From DATKWV01 sp035529405 (lineage in GTDB: Bacteria > Planctomycetota > Phycisphaerae > Sedimentisphaerales > Anaerobacaceae), in contig DATKWV010000182.1 of the NCBI GenBank assembly GCA_035529405.1, positions 1 to 33,554 on the forward strand: a stretch of 33,554 bases of DNA, given 5' to 3'. The notes under the pieces were generated by a model, which saw only the letters and a program-made list of their open reading frames with translations, did no database searches and was not told the origin of the DNA. Below, piece by piece: positions 6,258 through 14,461 of the stretch; positions within the stretch are counted from its first letter, which is position 1; the number at the start of each line of letters is the position of its first letter. A program made the position numbers and the translations under genes.

Positions 6258-9200
6258 CGTTCCGGCGACAATTTACCCAGCAGATGCCGGGCTTGACTAA
6301 CCTGCTTCGGCGACAAGCCTCCGAGCTTATTGTTCAGCTCGAGCGTTTTTTTAAGGTTCTCGATAGAACTGCTGTCTTCTTTCAAATCCGCCAGTACAAG
6401 CGCCAGGTGCAGATGAGCTACAGCCAATTCCCTGCGGTTTTTCGGATATAACCGCACACATCTGGCAAAATCCTCACCTGCCTTATGGTGCTGGCCAAGC
6501 CTGTAATATATTACGCCTCGCGTATCAATAAGGTCGATATACTCGGGATTCATTTTTAAACCCCTCTGTGCCAGTTCAAGAGCCTGGCTATACTTGTGCT
6601 GGTGCTCACATAGTATCCACGCTAAGTTATTAACCGCAACTGCGCTGTCGGCCTTAATCTCAAGGATTCGCCTGTAGAGTTTCTCGGCTTCCTGAACCCG
6701 GCCGGTTGTCTGCAAAAGAACGGCCAGCGGGTTCATTGCCTCGATGCCGTCGGGATTACGATCAAGTACAGTGCTGAGTATATTCTCTGCTATGTTCCGT
6801 GCGTGGTCGTTATTTGTGTCTATAAGCTTTCCGGCGATGGTTATCACAGTATCGGTGTCGTGCGGGTTTCGTACCAGCCAATCTGTGACTTTTCGGTTCA
6901 GTTCCTGCCAGTGGTGGTCATCGGCCAGTAATTGCATTTCAGCCAGCAAAACCTTCGAGTCGTCGCCCCGCAGGCTGTAGAGCATATCAAAGTTCTGTTT
7001 TGCAAGGTACTGGTAGCCGTTCTTATAAAGGTTAATCGCCAACGCTGTGTTGACAAACCTTCGGTCTTTTTCGCGGCAATGGGTCAGGAGGTTCTCCAGC
7101 AAAAGTATGGCCTTTTCGCCCTGACCTGTTTGGGTGTAAAGTTCGGCCAGCTTAGCTGCCACTTCTGTGTCATGCGGCTGCTGCTCATTGACAGCCTTAA
7201 GCGTGGCAATCGCCAGCGGGGCTGAATGGCTTGCTTCCGCGCGGGCCTTCAACAGCAGCAATTCCTTGTTGCCCGCCGAGTAAGTAAGGCCGCCCAATAC
7301 CGCCTCCATAACTTTGCCTGATTGTTGCTGCTGCAGATAAATTTCTATCAGGTAAGCCCATGCTTTCGCGATTTTCGGCTGCTGTTGTGTAATGTTTAAG
7401 AGAATATTCTCGGCCTGCGCAATTGCCGGAGCGGTTGCTTTTACCAGCAGACAGTGAACTTTGTATAACTTCAGGTCCGTGTCGGTCGGGTTGGAAGACA
7501 GGGCCTTCTCAAGAAGCTGTTGGCCCTCATATATTTTTTCCGGCCCGCCGGAAGATAACAGAACGGCAATCATGCGTTTTTGAACCTGCAGATTTCCCGG
7601 ACTGGTCGCCAGGCCTTTGGCTATATTCTCCACCGCTTCCTGGATTTGTCCGGCGGCCAGATTAAAGTCACCTTTGCATATCCACGATTCGGTATGTTCC
7701 GGGTCAATTGCCGTGGCCTGGTCCAAATCCTTTTTTGCCTCGCTGTTGCGGTCCAGCAGAGCGTAGGTTTTCCCCCGGAGAATATAGGAAGCGGCGCTGT
7801 TAAACTGTTTTACAGCCTGGTCGCAAATCGCAAGAGCGTCCTGAATTCTGTTCTCACGAATACTCAGCTCCACAAGTGCCGCAGTTACCGCTAACGAGCC
7901 CGGATGCTGTGTTTTCAGCGAATTGAGCAATTCTCTTGCCTGTTCAAACTTGTTCCGCCTGGTTTTCAACAGGGCAAGTGATAAACCAAAATCGTAATTA
8001 TTAGGGTCCTTCAGCGCCAAATCTTCAAGCATGGTCTCGGCTGAATCCCACTTGCCCTGCCGGACAGCATTTTGTAATTTGAGTATGGATAAGTCCGGAT
8101 GCGCAACATTCACTCTCAGGGCCTGGTTTAGTATCTTGTCTGCCTGTTCGTATTCTTTGGTTTTGTACAGGGCTGCGACGGTCTGGACAATAATGCTTAT
8201 ATTATCCGGCCAGCGGTTTAAGGCTTGCCTGTAGGTGGCAATAGCCAATTGTTCGTCTCCCTGCTTCTGGTAGGTGGCTGCCAGAAGCATCATGCCGGCC
8301 TGGTCGGAAGGGTCAGCAGTGAGGTTTTCCTTCAGCAAAACAATTATTTGGGGGTATCGCTTCTCAAAATCTTCACCCAGGAACCATAACTTCGCCTGTT
8401 CATAACGCCACTGCCACCCTTGCTGTGTCTCAATGGCCTTAATTTCATTCACAAGCTGCTGGGCCCTCAAAGGGTCTTTTTTTACCCATTGCTCTTTAAG
8501 AAGCTGTCGTTTCAACCCAATGTCATCGGGTAACTGTTCCGACAGTTCAGTCAGCAGCTTATGGGCCTTGTCACTTTGACCCCACTGACCGTATAAAGCG
8601 GCTAATAATATTCCCAGGTCTCGTTTGTCGGCATCGTTTTTGACGTTTTCAATTCCTTCTTTGAATACCCTCTGACAATCCTTTCTGTCATCTTGCTGGT
8701 TCAGCAGCACCGCTAAATACTTAATCGCCACGGTGTTTTGCGGAAATTCTCTGGTAAGGCCGTACAGCTTTTCGATTGCCGGACGGGTATTTTTCTGTGC
8801 CATAAGCAGGTCAACTTCGGCAATTTCAACTTCGAGCCGTGCCTGTTGACCCGTCTTCATCTCTTTCAATAATTTCTCGGCGGCGGCAAATTCTTCCTGT
8901 TGCACCGCCATCTGGAAGCGCAGCAGTTTCACAGCAGGTATGTTGCCCGCCAAGTCCTGGAGTTTTTCCATAGCCCTGTTTATGTCCTGCCGAATCTGCT
9001 TATCGTGTGGCGGTGCAGCAACCTGGGCCAGTTGCATTTTTGCCTGTATGTTCACAATCGCCGGTTCAATCCCGTCAGGAGCAATTTGTTGCGCCAAACG
9101 AGCCTGTTCGGCGGCTTCTGCCCATTGTCCGGTCTGAGCCAGCAGTTTGGCAAGTTCCAGATGTGCCTTGTGCGAATCAGGCTGTTCGGAAACTAACTTG

Positions 9201-10423
9201 CGTAACTGCAGTACGGCTGACTGGTCGTTGCCTGTGCGTGAATAGGCTTTCGCCAGCATCCGGCGCAGTTTTTCCGATTTATCCCCCAACTGCTGGGCGC
9301 TGCGCCATAACATGATGGCTTTATAGTCCTTTCTTTGCGCCTCGGCCAGAAGCCCTTCCAGGAAGGCCGCTGTGGGCGGTTCGACACCGGCCTGTTTTAG
9401 TCTGTCAATGCAATCGCCGGCCAGGTCAAGTCGGCGGCATCTTATGAAAAGCTCGGCAGCAAACGGCATAAAATCATACGTATCGGGTTCAAGGTTTTTT
9501 AATCCTCTTTGTGCAAGATTGAGCATTTCCTGCTCTGACATCGTTTTCATCGCGACCATTGCCCACAGCTGCCAAAGGTTCGTGTTCGTTGGGTCCTGGG
9601 CTTCAATCTGCGAAAAATGTATTTGGGCCTTGTCGAACGCATTTGCCTGTGCAAATTTACCTGCCAATCGCAGGCGTGTATCCAGATTTGCCAACGGCAG
9701 TTTCTCGGCTTTTTCAAGGTCTGTCAGGGCTTTTGGCAGGTCATGAACTCTCATGTAAAAGTCGGCTCGCGCAATGAAAGCCTGGGCAGCCAAAGGGTTA
9801 TTCTCGACCGCCTTGTTAAGCCAGTACAGGCCTTTGTCTGGAAAATCTTCGCCTCGGCTTTGTACCAGGTGGCCTAATACCTCATAGGCAAGTATCTGGT
9901 CGGGATGTTCTTTAACAACAGCCTGCAGGATTGCCGCTGCCTGTTCAAATTTTCGCTGCTTTGCCAATGATATAGCCAGCATAGTGTTAATCTTGTCGTC
10001 GTTTCCATACTGCAGGTACCTTTCCGCAATCAGCTGGGCCTCAGCCGGAATGTCCATTTGCAGGTACAGGCCTATAAGTTTTTCGGCTGCTTCCGGATTG
10101 GTTTTGTCAATTCTTGAAATTGCCCTGTAAGTCGCAGCGGCCTGCTGAACATTGCCTGATTTGAGAGGGCGGATATTAAGTTGTGCCTGAGCATACTTCA
10201 AAAGCGTCTGAACATCGCCGCGATTCCTTGCTGCGTAGTGCCCCAGATTTTTTGCTGCATCCTTCCACAGTCGGCTTCGATAAGCCTGCAGCCCTTTATG
10301 ATATGCTGCAATGGCCGTGCGCTTTCGCTGCCACTGCCGCAGGGCAAAAACAGTTACTGCCAGGACCGCTGCGCAAATCAAAAGCACCGAAGCTGCTTTG
10401 ATATTAAAGACTTTTCTGGCCAT
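6254..10423 (-). CDS. Large membrane-anchored TPR-repeat protein (PrsT-like)
   Basis: A 1389-residue protein. One N-terminal membrane segment (about residues 10-28) is followed by tandem tetratricopeptide repeats over nearly the whole length (recurrent patterns such as AAKLAELYTQTGQGEKAILLLENLL and AVNNLAWILCEHQHKYSQALELAQRGL). TPR proteins of this kind occur in PEP-CTERM/exosortase loci (PrsT family), usually as lipoproteins of about 900 residues. This one is longer and has no lipobox, so it is probably held in the inner membrane with repeats in the periplasm. It could act as a scaffold for the synthesis and export machinery, as TPR proteins do in alginate and cellulose systems; the partner is unknown. 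The ATG at 10423 follows an AGAAAGG at long spacing. The gene lies directly after the sugar transferase and is coupled to luxR. Confidence 0.88.
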   Translation of the reverse strand: MARKVFNIKAASVLLICAAVLAVTVFALRQWQRKRTAIAAYHKGLQAYRSRLWKDAAKNLGHYAARNRGDVQTLLKYAQAQLNIRPLKSGNVQQAAATYRAISRIDKTNPEAAEKLIGLYLQMDIPAEAQLIAERYLQYGNDDKINTMLAISLAKQRKFEQAAAILQAVVKEHPDQILAYEVLGHLVQSRGEDFPDKGLYWLNKAVENNPLAAQAFIARADFYMRVHDLPKALTDLEKAEKLPLANLDTRLRLAGKFAQANAFDKAQIHFSQIEAQDPTNTNLWQLWAMVAMKTMSEQEMLNLAQRGLKNLEPDTYDFMPFAAELFIRCRRLDLAGDCIDRLKQAGVEPPTAAFLEGLLAEAQRKDYKAIMLWRSAQQLGDKSEKLRRMLAKAYSRTGNDQSAVLQLRKLVSEQPDSHKAHLELAKLLAQTGQWAEAAEQARLAQQIAPDGIEPAIVNIQAKMQLAQVAAPPHDKQIRQDINRAMEKLQDLAGNIPAVKLLRFQMAVQQEEFAAAEKLLKEMKTGQQARLEVEIAEVDLLMAQKNTRPAIEKLYGLTREFPQNTVAIKYLAVLLNQQDDRKDCQRVFKEGIENVKNDADKRDLGILLAALYGQWGQSDKAHKLLTELSEQLPDDIGLKRQLLKEQWVKKDPLRAQQLVNEIKAIETQQGWQWRYEQAKLWFLGEDFEKRYPQIIVLLKENLTADPSDQAGMMLLAATYQKQGDEQLAIATYRQALNRWPDNISIIVQTVAALYKTKEYEQADKILNQALRVNVAHPDLSILKLQNAVRQGKWDSAETMLEDLALKDPNNYDFGLSLALLKTRRNKFEQARELLNSLKTQHPGSLAVTAALVELSIRENRIQDALAICDQAVKQFNSAASYILRGKTYALLDRNSEAKKDLDQATAIDPEHTESWICKGDFNLAAGQIQEAVENIAKGLATSPGNLQVQKRMIAVLLSSGGPEKIYEGQQLLEKALSSNPTDTDLKLYKVHCLLVKATAPAIAQAENILLNITQQQPKIAKAWAYLIEIYLQQQQSGKVMEAVLGGLTYSAGNKELLLLKARAEASHSAPLAIATLKAVNEQQPHDTEVAAKLAELYTQTGQGEKAILLLENLLTHCREKDRRFVNTALAINLYKNGYQYLAKQNFDMLYSLRGDDSKVLLAEMQLLADDHHWQELNRKVTDWLVRNPHDTDTVITIAGKLIDTNNDHARNIAENILSTVLDRNPDGIEAMNPLAVLLQTTGRVQEAEKLYRRILEIKADSAVAVNNLAWILCEHQHKYSQALELAQRGLKMNPEYIDLIDTRGVIYYRLGQHHKAGEDFARCVRLYPKNRRELAVAHLHLALVLADLKEDSSSIENLKKTLELNNKLGGLSPKQVSQARHLLGKLSPER

Positions 10424-10492
10424 GGTTGGGCTGCCTTTCTACAGTGTGACAATTTCGACAATTGGCACGTTGGCGAGGTATGAGGATTGAAT

Positions 10493-12154
10493 TCAGAACT
10501 TTCTAATAAAGCTTAGAACCAGCTTCTTGACTGTTCTGCAAAATATGAATAAATCCAGACCTAACGACACATTTCTTACATAACTTGTATCGTAATAAAT
10601 CCATTCCTGGAAGTCCCGACCGGGGCGGCGCGTTCTGCAAATCTGCCACAAACCTGTTATGCCGGGTCGAACCGATAAACGTGCGTAGCGCCAGGACGGA
10701 CAAAACAGGTTCTCGGCCTTTGGCGAGGGCCTTGGCCCGACAAAACTCATTTGTCCCAACAGGATATTGACTAATTGCGGTGTCTCATCGATAAACGTGT
10801 CCCTTAAGAATCCGCCCACGCCGGTAATTCGCGGGTCATCGTCAACCTTGAATTGAGGACCGTCAGCCTGGTTCTTAAACCTGAGCTTTTCCTGGATTTC
10901 ATCGGCGCCTTGAATCATCGTCCTGAACTTCAGACATGAAAACTTTTTTCCGTGCAGGCCCTGGCGCTGGTGCCTGAAGAACACGCCGCCGGGGGAAGTT
11001 AATTTTACGGCAATGGCAATTACAGGAAATATCGGTGCCAGTAAGGCAAGCATCACTAAGGAACCTGCAATGTCAGCGATTCGTTTAACAGTTCGCGGAT
11101 AAGAAAAAAACGGCCATGTGCGAAAGTTATTGTCTATGCCGTCGGTATTTCTGGAAAGTGGGTTCGTACACAACAGGCCGGCAGTTCTACCGTATCCGTA
11201 AGAACGCTTTTTTGAAAATTGCGTGCTTATTATACGATTCTGTATCAAACAGCCTTTCGGCAGCACCAGGGCCGGGGCAATAACCGACTGTTTTATAGTG
11301 GCTGCGGCGGCTTTGACGTTATCACCTAATATCGCAGGCCCTACAATAATTACTTCGTCTCCAAGTTGTACGCCCTCTCCAAGCAGGACTTTCCCGAAAA
11401 GCCTTGCGCCGCGCGATACTTTGCAGTGTTGGCTGTCCGCGTGCCTGTTCTGTGGGCGATTGTGTATTGTCCCAAGCTCGGCTGTAAGAAAGTTCAGTAA
11501 TCCAGCCTCTGTTTCCAGGTCCAGCACGGTACCGCCGACTGTAAGGCAGTAACTCTTAACGTCCGCCCGCCTGCAGCGATTGATGAACTCGGCGTAGTTC
11601 AATGGCAGTGAGTCGTCAATTAGAACCTTCCGCAGCGCATTGGGTTTTATAAACATGTGTACAGGCCAGTCCTGCGGAATCTGAGCCGGTACTGCACGGT
11701 CGCAATAAAGCCGCCGAAATCCCGCCACGCAGCCTGCGGAGGTCATTACTGCCTTTTCACCGTGGGAAAACAGCGAGTTATCGACGTTAAATGCAATCAG
11801 GTCATAGTCAAGGTTATCTGCTGCTTTATTGAGCCATCGGCAATCCATACGGCTTGCATACCGCGCGTCAGAGATAATAAACCAACCCTCGGATTGGTCT
11901 TTTCTCTTGCAATTCAAATCAGTTATACGTGTCCCGCGATAGTATTTTACTTTCACATCAGTTGGTACAAGTGCACCCGTCCATTCCTGCGGCACCGCAA
12001 TCACTGTCTGGTCTTTGTCATTGACCCGTATTCTTTTTGTTAGCCCTCTCAGGGTCAAATCGGCAATCGGCCGGTTCCCCAGCGCAAATCGAAGCAGACC
12101 ACAGCTTTTAACTTCGGCGTTGCCGGTTTTTTTGTGCACTACGATTAACTGCAT
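10493..12154 (-). CDS. Initiating sugar transferase with N-terminal nucleotidyltransferase-like/beta-helix module
   Basis: A 553-residue fusion. The C-terminal 200 residues are a bacterial sugar transferase of the WbaP/WcaJ/PssY type: a membrane helix (about 365-388), KFRTM (about 410), DETPQLVNILLGQMSFVGPRP (split here as about 458-478) and RPGITGLWQ (about 498-506). This enzyme moves a hexose-1-phosphate from a nucleotide sugar onto undecaprenyl phosphate and starts the glycan. The first 240 residues resemble a degenerate nucleotidyltransferase without the GGxGxR-type loop. Residues about 245-310 are hexapeptide repeats of a left-handed beta-helix (GEGVQLGDEVIIVGPAILGDN). Ordinary relatives instead carry several N-terminal membrane helices and a CoA-binding-like domain. 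An alternative GTG start lies at 12160; neither start has a clear ribosome site. It lies 35 bases after the Wzc-type gene. Confidence 0.88.
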   Translation of the reverse strand: MQLIVVHKKTGNAEVKSCGLLRFALGNRPIADLTLRGLTKRIRVNDKDQTVIAVPQEWTGALVPTDVKVKYYRGTRITDLNCKRKDQSEGWFIISDARYASRMDCRWLNKAADNLDYDLIAFNVDNSLFSHGEKAVMTSAGCVAGFRRLYCDRAVPAQIPQDWPVHMFIKPNALRKVLIDDSLPLNYAEFINRCRRADVKSYCLTVGGTVLDLETEAGLLNFLTAELGTIHNRPQNRHADSQHCKVSRGARLFGKVLLGEGVQLGDEVIIVGPAILGDNVKAAAATIKQSVIAPALVLPKGCLIQNRIISTQFSKKRSYGYGRTAGLLCTNPLSRNTDGIDNNFRTWPFFSYPRTVKRIADIAGSLVMLALLAPIFPVIAIAVKLTSPGGVFFRHQRQGLHGKKFSCLKFRTMIQGADEIQEKLRFKNQADGPQFKVDDDPRITGVGGFLRDTFIDETPQLVNILLGQMSFVGPRPSPKAENLFCPSWRYARLSVRPGITGLWQICRTRRPGRDFQEWIYYDTSYVRNVSLGLDLFIFCRTVKKLVLSFIRKF

Positions 12155-12189
12155 GTTCACAACTTGTCAGACGCGGCAGGCTTTATCGG

Positions 12190-14457
12190 TCAGTTCTGTT
12201 TTTCCATGGGCAACAGAATTGTCTTTCGGGGTACAGTACCGGCCCTGGTCTGTGCACAGGCAACATCTGTGTAATAGCCGTACCCGTAGGTGTTATAACT
12301 GTGATTGAATGATACGTTGTTAAGTACCGTACCCAGAACCCGCACATTTATTTGCGCAAGTCTTTCAACGGTTGCTTTCAAATCCTCACCCGCGGTATGG
12401 CCCGAGAAGCTGGTCAAAATAACTGCGTCGGCCATTTTTGCCCACAAAAGGGCGTCCGGCACAGCCAGCACAGGAGGCGAATCTATAATTATGTGGTGAT
12501 ACTTCTGGCTTAAAAAACTCAGAAGTTCAATCGTGCGCGGCCTGGCTATGAGCCTGTAAATCTCGGCCGGCTTGCAGCAGGAGGCTGTCAGAACATTCAG
12601 TGCCGCCAGGGGTGTCGAGCACACAACCTCCTCAAATTTTTTCCCCGCAAGCGCATCCCGCAGGCCGTTGCTTTGCTGTAACCTCAATAACTTTGCCACA
12701 TCGGGTTTTCTTAAATCACCGTCTATAAGTAAAACCTTTTTTTGCATTTTAGCTATACTTGTGGCCAGATTTATAGCCAGTGTGGTTTTGCCCTCCCTGG
12801 GGCCGGGGCTGGTAATGACAAGTTTTTTGGGTATGCCTTCGGTGGTAAACAGCCCCAGATTCGCACAGATAGTCTGGTAGTCGTCTGTGATTTGCTGGGG
12901 CAGCAGTTGTTTCTTTACGTCGGCACTGCGGGTGGTGGTGCCGACAATCCTGACATTCACACATCTGACGACATCTTCGGGTGTGTGCAGGCTGCGGTCG
13001 GTCTTGTCTCTGAGAACGGCAGTGAACATCGCACCGGCTGCTGCGGCAAATATAACGGCGATGGTGTACTTGGTACGGTTGTCCTGAAAAGGTGCGGTAT
13101 TGGCATAATAAGCCTCGGAAATTCTTGCCGGACGCTTTCTTTCCATTTCAAGTTCCTGTATGCGCCGCTGCACGGTATCGTAGAGCTGCTTTGTCAGGTT
13201 CAGTTGGTCCTGTAAATCCTGTATGGCCAGTTGTTTTCTGCCCATCTCAATCGTCTCTACGTCTTCTTCCGCCAGCACCGCCTGCAGATGTTTTTCGTAA
13301 ATCTCAATCTGCTCCAGCTTTGCCTTTACATTTTTTAGTTCGTCTTTATCGCTTTTAGTCAGCTCCTTGCTCATCATTTCGTCGAAGTCCCGGCCGACCT
13401 TCTGCCTTTGCTTTTCCAGACGGCTGTTTAACATCTCCAGCAGTTCGGCTTTGCGCTTTAGTTCCGGGTTGGTCGGAGCCAATTCCTGTCCTGCTACTAT
13501 CAGGCCCTGGTCCAGCTGTGCGATGTTGGCTGTAAGAGTCTGCACCATCAGGTCTGCATTGGTAAAATCGTACCGAAGCCTCAGCAGATCTTCGGGTTTT
13601 ATAGTCCGGTCCTGCCGGCTTTCAAGCAGTTTGGCCTTCACTTTCAGCGCGATCTTTTCCATCTGAAATTCCGTCAGCTTTACCTGCAGCGCCGCAACAC
13701 GGTTCAACATCATTTCCTGCCTGCTGGTCAAAAAGTGTGTGCCGTATTCCTGGGCCATTTCCCGTATCGACTGGCGTTGCCTTTGCAGTTTATCACTCAA
13801 TACCCTGCGCTCGTTCTCCAGGACTGTAATCTTGTGGTCTTCATCTTTTGCTTCGTCGGAAACAACTATGGCCATGTAAGCACGGACAAATGCGTTTACT
13901 ATATCAGCGGCCTCCTTAGGGTCGGCACTGTTCATGCTTATTTTTATCAGTTCGGTATTGTTTTCCGGGTCTACCTTCAGAGCACCGCTGCTTACCGCGC
14001 CTCTAATCGCAGCTATCGGGTCTATGGATTGCCGGCCCGTAAGCTTGAATTTGAAACTGGCGATTACACCGGCGGGTCTTTTGAAAAATTCGATGTCCTT
14101 TTCCATTAAATCATCAGCTACCCTTTGCAGCACCTTGTTGCTTGTAATCAAATCAGTTTGCGTGTACATGAAATTCTTATACATAGGTATTGAGTTCTCC
14201 CCGCCGAACAGGATGCTGGATATTACCGGTATGACCCTGATTGCCGCCGTGGCCCGATAAAATGGTTTCACCAATACCCACACCGCCGTTATGCCGATGG
14301 CACAAACTAAAACAAATGTCAGAACCGCCGTCCGCCAGCGCCGAAGAATTGGAATAAGCACACTCTGGCCGGGGCCGCTGTCCTTTCTTTGCGCATCCCG
14401 AAACACTGCGGTATCCTGTACGATTTGCTCGCTTTGGTATTTTTCTATATCATTCAT
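12190..14457 (-). CDS. Wzc-type tyrosine-kinase polysaccharide copolymerase
   Basis: A 755-residue chain-length and export regulator with its own tyrosine kinase. Membrane helices at about 44-64 and 464-482 bracket a periplasmic Wzz domain and a long coiled-coil region (about 205-440, typical of GumC-like proteins). The cytoplasmic BY-kinase has Walker A GPREGKTT (552-559), Walker A' VLLIDGD (575-581) and Walker B HIIIDSPP (655-662). A C-terminal tyrosine cluster is at 721-729 (YNTYGYGYY), the expected autophosphorylation site. It should work with the Wza-like lipoprotein across the envelope. The ATG at 14457 was chosen because GAGGTGACAAG precedes it; the open frame continues to 14538 but that part overlaps the exosortase gene. 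Only four bases separate it from the exosortase stop, so the two are probably coupled. Confidence 0.93.
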   Translation of the reverse strand: MNDIEKYQSEQIVQDTAVFRDAQRKDSGPGQSVLIPILRRWRTAVLTFVLVCAIGITAVWVLVKPFYRATAAIRVIPVISSILFGGENSIPMYKNFMYTQTDLITSNKVLQRVADDLMEKDIEFFKRPAGVIASFKFKLTGRQSIDPIAAIRGAVSSGALKVDPENNTELIKISMNSADPKEAADIVNAFVRAYMAIVVSDEAKDEDHKITVLENERRVLSDKLQRQRQSIREMAQEYGTHFLTSRQEMMLNRVAALQVKLTEFQMEKIALKVKAKLLESRQDRTIKPEDLLRLRYDFTNADLMVQTLTANIAQLDQGLIVAGQELAPTNPELKRKAELLEMLNSRLEKQRQKVGRDFDEMMSKELTKSDKDELKNVKAKLEQIEIYEKHLQAVLAEEDVETIEMGRKQLAIQDLQDQLNLTKQLYDTVQRRIQELEMERKRPARISEAYYANTAPFQDNRTKYTIAVIFAAAAGAMFTAVLRDKTDRSLHTPEDVVRCVNVRIVGTTTRSADVKKQLLPQQITDDYQTICANLGLFTTEGIPKKLVITSPGPREGKTTLAINLATSIAKMQKKVLLIDGDLRKPDVAKLLRLQQSNGLRDALAGKKFEEVVCSTPLAALNVLTASCCKPAEIYRLIARPRTIELLSFLSQKYHHIIIDSPPVLAVPDALLWAKMADAVILTSFSGHTAGEDLKATVERLAQINVRVLGTVLNNVSFNHSYNTYGYGYYTDVACAQTRAGTVPRKTILLPMEKQN

Positions 14458-14461
14458 CTTG

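Noticed and set aside
10440..10480. TGGCAC string resembling a sigma-54 -24 element near the TPR gene
   Set aside because: It lies on the opposite strand to the gene and lacks the TTGC -12 element at the right spacing.
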